Counted from the stretch's first letter, positions 44,297 to 53,855 are shown. The stretch is 64,000 nucleotides of DNA from Lacrimispora amygdalina (GCF_003432035.1 NZ_QOHO01000066.1:1-64000), one strand, 5' to 3'. Notes: generated by a model from the sequence alone, not told the origin. Program-made: numbers and translations.

Positions 44297-45142
44297 CTAT
44301 CCCTTAACTGCCCCGCTTGTCATTCCCGATATGATATACTTCTGCATAAATAAAAAGATCAGCGCAACCGGTATAATCGTCACGATGGCAAAGGCAGTTA
44401 AATAACTCCACTTTGTGCCGTACTGTCCCATGAAATTAAAGATTCCCGCTGTAATCGGCCGTTTCTTCTGGTCCAGAATAAATGTCATGCCATAGGCTAA
44501 ATCTCCCCAGCCATACAGGAAGGAAAAGATCGCGCAAACAACCACTCCGGGCTTTGCTACCGGAAGCAGAATCCTGATAAATGCCAGGAACCGGGTGCAT
44601 CCGTCAATATAGGCAGCTTCCTCAAGATCTCTTGGAACAGAAGCAAAATAATTCTTTAAAATAAGCACTGAAAATGGGATGCCAAGAGTTGCATCGGATA
44701 AAATGGCCGACAGCCAGGTATTGTATATATGCATTCCCTTAAACATAATAAACATAGGTGTCAAAAGGACGGAAACCGGAAGCATCTGGGTTACCAGAAA
44801 ACACAAAAGCATACCGTTCCTCCCTTTGAAATGATATCTTGCCACGGCATAGGAAGCCGGAACAGCCAGAATAACTGCAATTGCCATGGCTCCGGAAGAT
44901 ATTATAAGGCTGTTTGCAAAGGACCGGAACATATTAAAATCTCCGTTGCCAACCTGGGCAGCATAAGACTTTGTATTTAAAACATGGGGGTAAAACGTGG
45001 GCGGAATCTGAAAGATTTCCTTTTCCGTTTTCAGTGAGGTGATAAAAATCCAGAACAGCGGAAACAGCAGCACACACAGGATAACCACCGAAATAAAGCA
45101 TAACAGAAATTCCTTTTTCCCCTTTTTTCTTTCCTTCTCCAT
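44297..45142 (-). CDS. Oligosaccharide ABC permease (MalG/LacG type)
   Basis: The protein of about 281 residues has six predicted helices and the EAA loop EEAAYIDGCTRFLAFIRILLPVAKPG that docks the ATPase. It is the second membrane subunit. The ATG at 45142 shares a base with the stop of the other permease gene, indicating coupled translation. Confidence 0.94.
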   Translation of the reverse strand: MEKERKKGKKEFLLCFISVVILCVLLFPLFWIFITSLKTEKEIFQIPPTFYPHVLNTKSYAAQVGNGDFNMFRSFANSLIISSGAMAIAVILAVPASYAVARYHFKGRNGMLLCFLVTQMLPVSVLLTPMFIMFKGMHIYNTWLSAILSDATLGIPFSVLILKNYFASVPRDLEEAAYIDGCTRFLAFIRILLPVAKPGVVVCAIFSFLYGWGDLAYGMTFILDQKKRPITAGIFNFMGQYGTKWSYLTAFAIVTIIPVALIFLFMQKYIISGMTSGAVKG

Positions 45143-46041
45143 CACTCCTTCTCCCCTTTCATCGTGATTTTTAAATACACAACGCCCACTAGCAGCAAAA
45201 TTACCAGCAGTACATTGGCAGCGGAAGAGCCAAGGCTGTACTGGAACATCTCAAAGGACAATTTATAGGAATAAGTGGACAGCAAATGGGTGGAATTTAC
45301 CGGACCGCCCCCAGTCATTACATAGACCATATCATAAACCTTGAAGGTGTAAATAAAACCCAGAACCAGAAGGGATTCGATTGTGGTTCTCATCAGGGGA
45401 AGTGTGATTTTAAAGAATTTCTGTCTTCCATTTGCTCCATCTATAGCTGCGCTCTCGTACAGTTCCAGGGGGATTGTGGTGAGTCCTGTTGAAATCAGAA
45501 TTGTATTAAAGGGAATTCCAATCCAGATATTTGCTATAATAACTGCAGTCATCGCAGTAGCCGGGCTTGTTAGCCACTGAATATTTTCTGAGATCAGACC
45601 TGCACTTTTTAAGAAATAATTGATAATCCCCACATCGGTGGAAAACATAAACTTAAAAATCAAAGCAGTCACGGTCATGGGAATCATCCAGGGTATCATA
45701 AGAAGCCCTCTGACCGGCCTGGCAAAGGAAAAATCTTTTTGAAACAGCAGTGCCAGCGCAAAGCCGATGACAAACTGGACAATCAGACAGCTGACCGTAA
45801 ACAGCAGGGTATTAAACATCGCCCTTAAAAAAACAGTATCCTGCATCAGTTTTATGTAATTATCAAAACCAATAAAGTCCCTCGATCCACGGACCAGATT
45901 CCTGACCGTAACATTCTGAAGACTTAAGATAAGATTGCTGACAATGGGATATCCCACAAAAAACAGCATATAAAGAAACGCCGGAAGCGCATACAGCAGC
46001 CCGATATTCTCATACCGGAAAAAGCTTTTGATTTGTTTCAC
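45142..46041 (-). CDS. Oligosaccharide ABC permease (MalF/LacF type)
   Basis: The 299-residue membrane protein has the EAA loop YESAAIDGANGRQKFFKITLP and the N-terminal LYALPAFLYMLFFVGYPI of UgpA/LacF permeases. The start codon is GTG, preceded by AGGAGG. It is the first transporter gene after the response regulator. Confidence 0.94.
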   Translation of the reverse strand: MKQIKSFFRYENIGLLYALPAFLYMLFFVGYPIVSNLILSLQNVTVRNLVRGSRDFIGFDNYIKLMQDTVFLRAMFNTLLFTVSCLIVQFVIGFALALLFQKDFSFARPVRGLLMIPWMIPMTVTALIFKFMFSTDVGIINYFLKSAGLISENIQWLTSPATAMTAVIIANIWIGIPFNTILISTGLTTIPLELYESAAIDGANGRQKFFKITLPLMRTTIESLLVLGFIYTFKVYDMVYVMTGGGPVNSTHLLSTYSYKLSFEMFQYSLGSSAANVLLVILLLVGVVYLKITMKGEKE

Positions 46042-46151
46042 TGAAAATAGTCCTCCTTTTCATTTATTTCCACTGAAATCATCTTACACTGTATGACTGT
46101 TTCCCAAAATACGGGAAACCTTGAAAAGGAGGAAAAACCTAAACGCTTTGC

Positions 46152-47675
46152 CTATTTTAAAGTCTTTCTGTAATCTGCCGGAAGCTGGCCTGTCATCTCC
46201 TTAAACACCTTGCTGAAGTATTTCGGATCAGAATAACCTACCTTAGCTGCTATTTCATACAGTTTTAAATGCGTCCCGCACAGCAGTTCCTTTGCCTTGC
46301 CGATCCTGAAATTTTTCATGTATGTACTGAAGGTCAGCCCCATTTCCTTATGAAATTGTGTTCCCAGATATTCAGGAGTGACATTCAGCTTTGAGGCAAT
46401 TTCATCCAGTGTAATACCGCTTTGATAAAATTCCTGTATCATGCTTCTGACCCGCCTTACCGTCAGATGTGTGATCTCTTTTTCTTCCTCCCGGGGTTTT
46501 ATACAGTCAAACAGGAAATCTGCCCCGTGTGCCAGTTCCTCTCTCCGCTTTGCCTCCATAATCATCTCTAAAAGCTTCTGCTGCTTTAAAGACTCAAAGT
46601 TGATACACCCCAGTTCCTTGGCAATTCCCATTACGGCCCACAAAAAGCGCACATAACATTCCTTGATTTCCCTGGGGGCATAGATCTTACCGTCATGAAA
46701 ACTGTCATGAAATTCTCTCATAAGCGCTTTTGCCTTATCCCAGTTGTCTGAACAGATTGCCACTTTTATCCTTGTCTCCAGCTCAATGGGATAGATGCAG
46801 GGCACCGTCTGAACATGCGTAATCTTGGGATAGGAAATGAGAATTTCCTCATCAAAGGATATATTCCAGTCCATATAAGGGCTGAGACTGTCAAGCCCGC
46901 TCTTCAATGCAGCCGCTCCCGTAACCTCTGTCCATCCAAAGGTCATCCTCCGGGGTCTCTGCTTTAGAATCTGCTGCTGCAGCCACCGCTCCAGATCATG
47001 GGCATCCTTGTAATGGTAAAGAACTACAACCATTGATTTTCTGTATATAAGATCCAGAATGCAGAAAGACAGATCCGGATACACGGAAAAAACATGACGT
47101 AACTGTTTCATGGCTCCATCTTTTTCTTCTTCATAACGGTTTCCCAGATATACATAGATCAATACCAGTCTCTCAGCTTCTTCCATCTGATAACTGTGCT
47201 TTAAATAAGCACTTATATCCTCTTCCATCTTCATTCGCCCGTTTATGAAATCATAGAGTATCTGCTCCAGCGTTCCGATCTTTTCAGGCTTCTCCTGCCT
47301 GTCCTTTTCCACCTGCAGCTCAACATGTTCCAGTGCCTGTGAAAAATCATTGAGCGAGATGGGTTTCAGCAAATATTCTGTCACTCCAAGCTTCATCGCC
47401 TGACGGGCATATTCAAATTCCGAATAGGCACTTAATACGATAGCTTTCGCAGTAATTCCAGCTTTCACCGCATAGCTCATCATCTCCAGGCCATCCATCT
47501 TTGGCATTCTGATATCTGTTATCACAATATCCGGCTTCAGCTCTTTTAACATCCGAAGCCCGTCTTCCCCGTTTTCCGCTTCGCCCACAATATCGTAATC
47601 CTGCCTCATCTTGCCTAAAAGCTTTTGAATTCCTTCTCTGATCCGAATTTCATCCTCTACAATCAGTAACCTCAT
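46152..47675 (-). CDS. YesN-type response regulator (REC plus AraC HTH)
   Basis: The 507-residue regulator has a receiver domain (LLIVEDEIRIREGIQKLL, Asp in PDIVITDIRMPKMDG, Lys in EYLLKPISLN) and a C-terminal AraC domain (LNVTPEYLGTQFHKEMGLTFSTYM, YSDPKYFSKVFKEMTGQLPADYRK). The ATG at 47675 follows AAAGGGGTAAG; the longer frame to 47717 lacks a ribosome site. It probably activates the arabino-oligosaccharide genes downstream. Confidence 0.93.
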   Translation of the reverse strand: MRLLIVEDEIRIREGIQKLLGKMRQDYDIVGEAENGEDGLRMLKELKPDIVITDIRMPKMDGLEMMSYAVKAGITAKAIVLSAYSEFEYARQAMKLGVTEYLLKPISLNDFSQALEHVELQVEKDRQEKPEKIGTLEQILYDFINGRMKMEEDISAYLKHSYQMEEAERLVLIYVYLGNRYEEEKDGAMKQLRHVFSVYPDLSFCILDLIYRKSMVVVLYHYKDAHDLERWLQQQILKQRPRRMTFGWTEVTGAAALKSGLDSLSPYMDWNISFDEEILISYPKITHVQTVPCIYPIELETRIKVAICSDNWDKAKALMREFHDSFHDGKIYAPREIKECYVRFLWAVMGIAKELGCINFESLKQQKLLEMIMEAKRREELAHGADFLFDCIKPREEEKEITHLTVRRVRSMIQEFYQSGITLDEIASKLNVTPEYLGTQFHKEMGLTFSTYMKNFRIGKAKELLCGTHLKLYEIAAKVGYSDPKYFSKVFKEMTGQLPADYRKTLK

Positions 47676-47757
47676 GCTTCTTACCCCTTTTTTGAAACTG
47701 CCGCCGTTCTTCCCCATTTAACTGCTGTTTTCATATTACTTTAATCTAAATCAGCTG

Positions 47758-48852
47758 TCAATCCTCCCCCTTTTCCGTGATGCTTTTAAGAGCAGATGCA
47801 GCCATGGTTTTCAGCATTTTATGGATTAAAAATCTGGAGTATTCATCAAGATTTCTCATCCGCCCCATCATCAGGGGAAGGTTTTTGTGCCACTCAGATC
47901 CGATCTGTCTGATGTTTTGTGTATCTTCAGTATCCAGAACGGAATACAGCGCATTGACAAAACGCTCCCGTTCTTCATCAGAAACTGCTCGCAGCCAGTT
48001 ATGCAGTGATTTATCCATGTATTTGGCACTTTTCGTTAACCGTTCAACAATTACAAAATGATCCCCTTCTATGATCCATGAAAAAGGATCGTGCTGCAAA
48101 AGACCGGTCCTGCTGCTCTTTACGATGGAAAAGCACTCCTGGTTCTCCAGCAGCATGCCAATCACCGATGACTGAGGCACTGTCTTTTCCACAATCCTGT
48201 GACTGTTCTCCAGTTCAGGAAGGTCTAAGGTATTTTCCTTAAATCCAGGTCCGTCGTGAGAATAAACCTTCACAATCCGGTCTTTTAACTGCCGGTTTAA
48301 CTTTGCATAGACATATACAGCCAGATTGCCTCCTTTGGAATGTCCGCCTAATATAAGCTTTCCGTTAAAATGTAAGGCAACCTCTGTTACATAACGGACC
48401 GCCTCTTCCTGTGAGGGCAACGGGCATTGAAACGCCATGTTAAAATCTTCCTTCCATCCTGCTAAAGTAGTATCCGTTCCGCGGAATGCAATATAAGCCG
48501 TATTTTCATCCAGAAAGACGGTCAAGGCACAAAACTGTTTATCCAGAATGCAGTCCTGTTTTTCCCGGTAAAATCCCAGTGTTAAATCACGATAACGCGG
48601 ACTTGCAGCCATGGCAAACAAAAGCCTTAAACTGTTTTCTTCAGCCCGGACATCACGAAACATCTCTTTAAAATGCTCTGCTTTCAAAAGGCTTCCAATG
48701 GTTGGAAATGTCCCACCGGACTGAAATCCAGGCACAAAAGAAGCAAGACCAATGTATGAAAATCCGGATAGTATCAGGCTGTCAACAGAATGAAACGGTT
48801 TTCTGCTAAAATCCGATAATTCATTTTCTGCATAGTTAATTATATTTGCCAT
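47758..48852 (-). CDS. DUF2974 lipase-like protein
   Basis: The 364-residue alpha/beta hydrolase resembles the Mbeg1-like DUF2974 family: TAYIAFRGTDTTLAGWKEDFNMAF, and the nucleophile elbow LILGGHSKGGNLAVYVYAKL with Ser in GxSxG. Members are found widely in Firmicutes, and their substrate is poorly known. No signal peptide. The ribosome site AGGAGTTTT precedes the ATG. Confidence 0.88.
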   Translation of the reverse strand: MANIINYAENELSDFSRKPFHSVDSLILSGFSYIGLASFVPGFQSGGTFPTIGSLLKAEHFKEMFRDVRAEENSLRLLFAMAASPRYRDLTLGFYREKQDCILDKQFCALTVFLDENTAYIAFRGTDTTLAGWKEDFNMAFQCPLPSQEEAVRYVTEVALHFNGKLILGGHSKGGNLAVYVYAKLNRQLKDRIVKVYSHDGPGFKENTLDLPELENSHRIVEKTVPQSSVIGMLLENQECFSIVKSSRTGLLQHDPFSWIIEGDHFVIVERLTKSAKYMDKSLHNWLRAVSDEERERFVNALYSVLDTEDTQNIRQIGSEWHKNLPLMMGRMRNLDEYSRFLIHKMLKTMAASALKSITEKGED

Positions 48853-49059
48853 TTTACAAAACTCCTCGTTCTTTCATAGACAGTTATTTATTTAGTATCC
48901 GGTTTTATTCTTATTCTATCCTAATAATCAAAACAAATGGAAATAAAAATACAGGCATACAGGAAACTCTACGAAGCGTTTATTGAAAAGACCATAACAG
49001 GGAGCTAAAATGATGTGGAAAGGACCGCAGACAGACTTTTTCAGAAAGGTTATGACAAA

Positions 49060-49472
49060 ATGGAAAACTCAAACAGAAAAGCATTAAAAGAGCAATACAA
49101 AAACAGAGTTCTTACCGGGGGAATATACCGCATTCAATGCAGCGGAGATGATTCATACTGGTTACGTGCCAGTTTCGATATGCAGGGATCTAAGAACCGG
49201 TTTACTTTTTCGAAAACAACGGATTCCTGTCCTGAAATATGTATGCTAAAAGCCTGGAAACAATATGGGGCATCCGCCTTTTCCTTTGAACTAGTGGAGG
49301 AAATAGAAAAAAAGGACACTCAGACAGATCGTCAGTTTTCAGATGATGTAAACACACTCCTGGAACTGTGGAAAGAAAAATTGACTTTCTGCTCAGAAGA
49401 GAACTGATTGATAAAGGGCTTCTGCGCCGGGAACCGGATGGCTCGCGGTACTGGAAGCCTGAGTCTGAATAA
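49060..49472 (+). pseudogene. GIY-YIG family gene with a frameshift
   Basis: The open frame 49060-49407 encodes a small GIY-YIG-like protein (YKNRVLTGGIYRIQCSGDD, FELVEEIEKKDTQTD) and ends in TFCSEEN. In the next frame the sequence continues as DFLLRRELIDKGLLRREPDG and SRYWKPESE to a stop at 49470-49472, which looks like the C-terminus of DUF2087 proteins. Adding one A to the A5 run at 49377-49381 joins them as WKEKIDFLLRREL. The acetyltransferase gene follows at once with its own ribosome site. Frameshift mutation, sequencing error or programmed slippage are all possible. Confidence 0.65.
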
Positions 49473-49488
49473 AAAAAGGAGAACGCAA

Positions 49489-50160
49489 ATGTCAGACATA
49501 AACACTGCCTTTCATCCAATTGATTTCGATAATTGGAACAGAAAGCAATATTTTCATTATTTTACCAAAATGATGCCTACCGGTTATTCAATCAGTATTG
49601 AATCAGATATAACAAATACCTTCGATATGATAAAAAAGCAGAACAGAAAGTTTTTTCCCGCTTTTTTATACCTGGTATCAAAACTCATAGCAGAACAAAA
49701 TGAGTTTCGAATTGCCGATTTAGATGGAAAGCTGGGTTATTATGAGGTTTTACATCCTGCTTATGCATGTTTCCATCAGGACGATAAAACCATATCCAGC
49801 ATGTGGACGGAATATGACTCCGATTTTTATACCTTTTATGACAATTACATGAGTGACCAAAATAAGTATGCAGATAACCACGGTATATTAGCTAAGCCGG
49901 ATATGCCACCCAGGAATAATTTTATGATAGGAATGCTGCCATGGATCAAATTTTCCAGCTATACACCGGTCCCTTATACCAGTATCAGCTCCTATTATTT
50001 TCCGGTTATAGAAGCCGGGAAATTTTATGACAGAGACGGCAGAAAATGGATGCCGCTTTCTATTACCGTTCATCATGCCGTAGCAGACGGATATCATGCA
50101 GGTTTATTTCTTGAGAAGTTTCAATCAGGTATGGCTGCCCCTGAAAAGTGGATTTATTAG
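49489..50160 (+). CDS. Chloramphenicol acetyltransferase homologue (type A CAT)
   Basis: The 223-residue protein transfers acetyl from acetyl-CoA to the 3-hydroxyl of chloramphenicol if it is a true CAT. The family start (FHPIDFDNWNRKQYFHYF) and the catalytic motif HHAVADGYHAG (His about 195-196) are intact, as are LYLVSKLI and PYTSISSYYFPVI. AAAAGGAG precedes the ATG. No mobile element lies nearby, so it looks like a chromosomal copy; activity may differ from the acquired genes. Confidence 0.85.
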   Translation: MSDINTAFHPIDFDNWNRKQYFHYFTKMMPTGYSISIESDITNTFDMIKKQNRKFFPAFLYLVSKLIAEQNEFRIADLDGKLGYYEVLHPAYACFHQDDKTISSMWTEYDSDFYTFYDNYMSDQNKYADNHGILAKPDMPPRNNFMIGMLPWIKFSSYTPVPYTSISSYYFPVIEAGKFYDRDGRKWMPLSITVHHAVADGYHAGLFLEKFQSGMAAPEKWIY

Positions 50161-51131
50161 CTGGATGCTCCCTTATCTGATATATTGATCAGGTATTGAT
50201 CCAGCTCTTTGTTCCACTCAATGTACTTTAAATCACTCCTATGATCCGTCAATCCATAATGTGCAGCCAGATAACTGCCTAAATAGCGGCTTACCTTATC
50301 GGCTCCGCTGGTATTCAAGTGGTCTCCTCCGTCTCTGCTGTCCCTGCTCCAGTCCATCTTTAATTCCTTAGTGAAAAGGTTTAAATCCAGATAGGGAACT
50401 TTATTTTTCAAAGCATAATCATTCACTGTATTATGTCGGCTGTAATCCCAGTTTTTTGGTGCAGTGACTCCTACTAACAGCAGGCTGATCTGTTTTTCCC
50501 GGCACAGTTTCACGATCTTATCTGTCCAGAAGGTCACTGTCTGGTCAAGCGGCTCTCTTCCATCAGATTGATTCATATATTCACCGCCCTTATAAGCTGC
50601 TACCTTTTTACTATGAAGAAACCCTTTCATACAATCCCGCTGGCTAAAATCCCACTCCTGTTTCCAATCACGGGCAGTGAGCTTTTTCCACCTGTCATGA
50701 TATCTAAAGACTGGGAAATAGTACTGTGACATCTTTTCCAGCGCATGATTTAATTCTGTCTGTACATCCCGGTGGTGATAGAATAAATCTGTCTCCAGAA
50801 TTACCAGCTTGGGATTTTGGTGTTTTAATGCATTTTTAAGCATATAATATGCTTCCACGGAGCGCTGTCCCGACTGGCTGCAGACAAAGGATGTTATACC
50901 ATGATCTTTCCACATCACCATGGGAGAAATTGCTGAATATCCCTCACTGTCGCCCACAACAATCACATCCAGAGTATTGGAAGGTTCTGCCAGCACTCCA
51001 TTTGCATGTATATCTCTGTCCGCCATTCCGTCTTCCACCGTATTCTTTTTAGGCATAAACAAATAAGAACTCTGAATTAACAACAGGAGAAAAATTCCCC
51101 AAAATCCGATTATTTTTCCAAATTTTCTCAT
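50157..51131 (-). CDS. Membrane-anchored SGNH-fold protein
   Basis: The 324-residue protein has one N-terminal helix (7-25) and SGNH-like catalytic elements: VIVVGDSEGYSAISP (Ser62) and GGDHLNTSGADK (Asp270, His271). It resembles cell-surface acyl-transfer or deacetylation proteins such as DltD- and AlgX/J-like families. The substrate is unknown. Its end overlaps the CAT gene's end by 4 bp on the opposite strand. Confidence 0.8.
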   Translation of the reverse strand: MRKFGKIIGFWGIFLLLLIQSSYLFMPKKNTVEDGMADRDIHANGVLAEPSNTLDVIVVGDSEGYSAISPMVMWKDHGITSFVCSQSGQRSVEAYYMLKNALKHQNPKLVILETDLFYHHRDVQTELNHALEKMSQYYFPVFRYHDRWKKLTARDWKQEWDFSQRDCMKGFLHSKKVAAYKGGEYMNQSDGREPLDQTVTFWTDKIVKLCREKQISLLLVGVTAPKNWDYSRHNTVNDYALKNKVPYLDLNLFTKELKMDWSRDSRDGGDHLNTSGADKVSRYLGSYLAAHYGLTDHRSDLKYIEWNKELDQYLINISDKGASS

Positions 51132-51214
51132 TCTGACTCCACTTCTTTTTAACGCCTTAAACAGGCAGCTTCCTCTATCAGAATTCTGCCTGCTTAAAAT
51201 TTTTTAATTATATT

Positions 51215-51604
51215 TTAATTCTTTTTAGTTGTGCTCTCCTGGCTTTTACTTTTTGTTATTTTATTATCTGTCTTTTTATTATCTGTGCTTTTTGCCGGCT
51301 CTGTTGTTTTAGCAGCCTTTGTTGTTTTTTGCTCATCTGCTTTTTTTGCAGCCTGTGTTGTTTTTTGCTCGTCTGCTTTTTTTGCAGCCTGTGTTGTTTC
51401 CTTCTCTGCATTCTTTACAGCGGCACTTGTTTCTTTCTTCTGTTCCGGAGCCTTTTTCTTTTCTTTTGTGACCTTTGAAGAAAGAGTTGTCTCTGGCTGT
51501 TGTTTTCCATCCGCTTTCTTATCCTGATTACCACATGCTGCTACCGATACTGACATCGCAGCTGCCATCATAAAAACTGCCATCTTCGTTAATAATTGTT
51601 TCAT
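51215..51604 (-). CDS. Low-complexity Lys/Thr-rich lipoprotein
   Basis: The 129-residue protein has a lipoprotein signal (SVSVAACGNQ, Cys 24) and a mature part made almost wholly of Lys, Thr, Ala, Glu and Gln, with 12-residue repeats TTQAAKKADEQK. This suggests an extended, highly charged surface tail, perhaps associating with the wall. No catalytic domain is visible. Its upstream region holds a copy of the motif found between the nearby OmpR-type system and the phospholipid operon. Confidence 0.75.
   Translation of the reverse strand: MKQLLTKMAVFMMAAAMSVSVAACGNQDKKADGKQQPETTLSSKVTKEKKKAPEQKKETSAAVKNAEKETTQAAKKADEQKTTQAAKKADEQKTTKAAKTTEPAKSTDNKKTDNKITKSKSQESTTKKN
51321..51392 (-). repeat. 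36-bp tandem repeat
   Basis: Two 36-bp units (51321-51356 and 51357-51392) differ at one base (GCTCATCTGC versus GCTCGTCTGC). They encode the 12-residue repeat of the lipoprotein; a partial third copy adjoins. Confidence 0.85.
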
Positions 51605-51694
51605 TGTTATCCTCCTGCTTTATGCTTTTTCAAAGTTCTATTGCTTTGATAGTTCACATTTTAACAGTCTTTCCTTAATTATTTGTGATTCATA

Positions 51695-51710
51695 TCTTAA
51701 CAATTCTGAA
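51695..51710. promoter_or_regulatory. Candidate response-regulator site upstream of the lipoprotein
   Basis: TCTTAACAATTCTGAA is identical over 16 bases to part of the 53907-53926 element (reverse strand there). It consists of heptamers of the TTCTKAA kind with 10-bp spacing, as OmpR-family proteins bind. It lies about 90 bp before the lipoprotein ATG. Confidence 0.55.
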
Positions 51711-51771
51711 CTTATCTCCGGAACAAAAATGTGCATGTTTTTAAACAGATAGACTGGTCTTTTTAACTCTC

Positions 51772-53109
51772 CTATTCCTGGTTTGGAAACAGAAGCCGAA
51801 GCCTGTATATTTCTTCATCTATTTCTTCCAGGCATTCTCCATTCATTGCTTCCATCATATAACGTACATTTTCCATGCCGATTTTCGAAGTTTCCATAGG
51901 CGGATCCTGATGCCGTATCATGTTACAAATTTCTATTCCAGCTGCATTATCCTCATAAACAGTGCGGATCCTGATCATCTCTTCACGACTGGCATATCGT
52001 ACAAGATTCATGCTTAAATTATCTATAATCCGTGCTATATAATCCATTCTGACCGCAACCGCAGCTTTCTTCCAATCCAACTCAGTCACTGTATGTAATC
52101 CCTGGCTTTCCAGAAATAATACCATCTCAGATAAATAATCACTGAATACACTTTGAAATGTCCTTGTTTCTTCCAGATTTTCTTCTTTGCTTTTATCCAT
52201 GACCTGACAGTATTCAAACAGGCGGTCTGATAACTCCTTCATCTGCACTGCTTTCAGCATAACTTTATCCAGATAATACTGATTCATATTTTTATCCTTA
52301 CAGACCTCAGACATAAGAATCTGCACATACATGGTCAACGCAGTAAGCGGAGTTCTCAAATCATGGGCAATACCTATAATCAGATTCTGATTCGCCTGCC
52401 GAAGCTCATTCTCTCTCTCAAAATTATACATAAGTGAACGACGAAGCTGATTTAAATCATTTGCAAGTCCTGCTAATTCATCTTCTCCTATTACAGTAAC
52501 CGGATGTTCCAGACAACCGCCCTGCATAATACCAACCTCATTCTGAAGGCTTTGGATATAATGTATCCGCTTTCTGACTCCCCAAATAAATAATATCATA
52601 AATACAAGAAAACTGATTAAAAGTTCCGCGACAAGTGCATACATATGGTACCGATAAGCAAAAGCGCCCTGCAGAAACACCTCTGCTTTTCCATCCGCAA
52701 AGATGAGCTGATAATAACTATCTCTGTAGTAGGGAACTTCCATTTCATTATAATCATCCTCGTCGCCCAACAGATCTGATACATATAACAAAGTATCATT
52801 CCGATATATTTCCAGATATATCACCGATTGATTTTTTACCCATTCCGACAATTTACGGCTGTCAGAAGGACTAAGATTATTTTTTATCACATAATCCTGC
52901 AAGTTCTGAACTGTTTTTACTTCTACTTTTTCCAGATAAGATGTGGTAGTAAAAAAATAATTAATACCTGCTCCCACAACTATATTCAGTATAAAAAAAA
53001 GGAGGCATGCAACAGCCGCGCTTGCAAAAAGCAGAAGAATCAGTTCTCCAACAAGGCTTTTTACAAAACAACCCATTTTTTCTTTTGCTGATATCCAAAT
53101 TTTACCCAA
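51772..53109 (-). CDS. Sensor histidine kinase
   Basis: The 445-residue kinase has helix 17-45, an extracellular domain of about 95 residues, a second helix near 150-170 and a HAMP-like segment. HisKA (LIIGIAHDLRTPLTALTMYVQIL) and a HATPase part with DNLSMNLVRYA follow. The usual G-boxes are weak: the end reads KIGMENVRYMMEAM. It overlaps its response regulator by 8 bp. Confidence 0.9.
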   Translation of the reverse strand: MGKIWISAKEKMGCFVKSLVGELILLLFASAAVACLLFFILNIVVGAGINYFFTTTSYLEKVEVKTVQNLQDYVIKNNLSPSDSRKLSEWVKNQSVIYLEIYRNDTLLYVSDLLGDEDDYNEMEVPYYRDSYYQLIFADGKAEVFLQGAFAYRYHMYALVAELLISFLVFMILFIWGVRKRIHYIQSLQNEVGIMQGGCLEHPVTVIGEDELAGLANDLNQLRRSLMYNFERENELRQANQNLIIGIAHDLRTPLTALTMYVQILMSEVCKDKNMNQYYLDKVMLKAVQMKELSDRLFEYCQVMDKSKEENLEETRTFQSVFSDYLSEMVLFLESQGLHTVTELDWKKAAVAVRMDYIARIIDNLSMNLVRYASREEMIRIRTVYEDNAAGIEICNMIRHQDPPMETSKIGMENVRYMMEAMNGECLEEIDEEIYRLRLLFPNQE

Positions 53110-53803
53110 TCCGATACCCCTTTCCCCATACAGTACAAATCCGTTTCGGTTCCTGAGGATTTTTCTCGATTTTCAGTCTCAGCTTTCGTATATGCACCAT
53201 AATGGTATTGTTGGAACCATAAAAATACGGTTCCTTCCACACGCTTTCATATATATTCTCGGCTGAAAATATTTTGTTGGGATACTGCACCAGCAGTTTT
53301 AAAATCTGATATTCAATCTCTGACAGTTCCACATTCTGCCCTTCAATTAATACTTCATTATAAGCAATGGAAACTCGTATTCCTTTCCATTCCACAAAAG
53401 CTGCTTCTTCTGTTTTTTCATAATTTTTCCCCTGATATACGTGATACCTGCGCAGCAATGCCTTAACTCTTCCCAAAAGTTCTGCATAAGAAAATGGTTT
53501 GGGCAGATAATCGTCTCCACCTGCCATTAATCCCAACAATTTATCCGACTCTCTGGCTTTTGCTGTTAAAAAAAGGATAGGAACATTGGAAATTTTACGT
53601 ATTTCCTCGCATGTCCGGATTCCGGATATCCCCGGCATCATAATATCCAGAATAATCAGGTCGTACTCTTCGGTGAGCATATCCAACGCTCTGTTTCCCG
53701 ATTCCGCCTCCATAACCGTATAGCCTTCACTGCCCAGTAATACTCTTACGCCTTCCCTGATATCTGAGTCATCTTCCACCATTAAAATATTTCCACTATT
53801 CAT
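53102..53803 (-). CDS. OmpR-family response regulator
   Basis: The 233-residue regulator has a receiver (ILMVEDDSDIREGVRVLL, Asp in DLIILDIMMPGISG, Lys in DDYLPKPFSYAEL) and a winged helix (LSEIEYQILKLLVQYPNKIF, IMVHIRKLRLKIEKNPQEP). It starts a two-gene operon divergent from TVP38-pssA-psd. The shared region holds two copies of a direct-repeat motif, so it probably regulates both directions. Confidence 0.93.
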   Translation of the reverse strand: MNSGNILMVEDDSDIREGVRVLLGSEGYTVMEAESGNRALDMLTEEYDLIILDIMMPGISGIRTCEEIRKISNVPILFLTAKARESDKLLGLMAGGDDYLPKPFSYAELLGRVKALLRRYHVYQGKNYEKTEEAAFVEWKGIRVSIAYNEVLIEGQNVELSEIEYQILKLLVQYPNKIFSAENIYESVWKEPYFYGSNNTIMVHIRKLRLKIEKNPQEPKRICTVWGKGYRIG

Positions 53804-53855
53804 ATTTTCACCACCATTTTCATTATACTTTTTTTATCATAAAAATCTGCTAAAT

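Noticed and set aside
49015-50160. Mobile resistance cassette around the acetyltransferase gene
   Set aside because: No transposase, integrase, inverted repeats or attachment site were found on either side.
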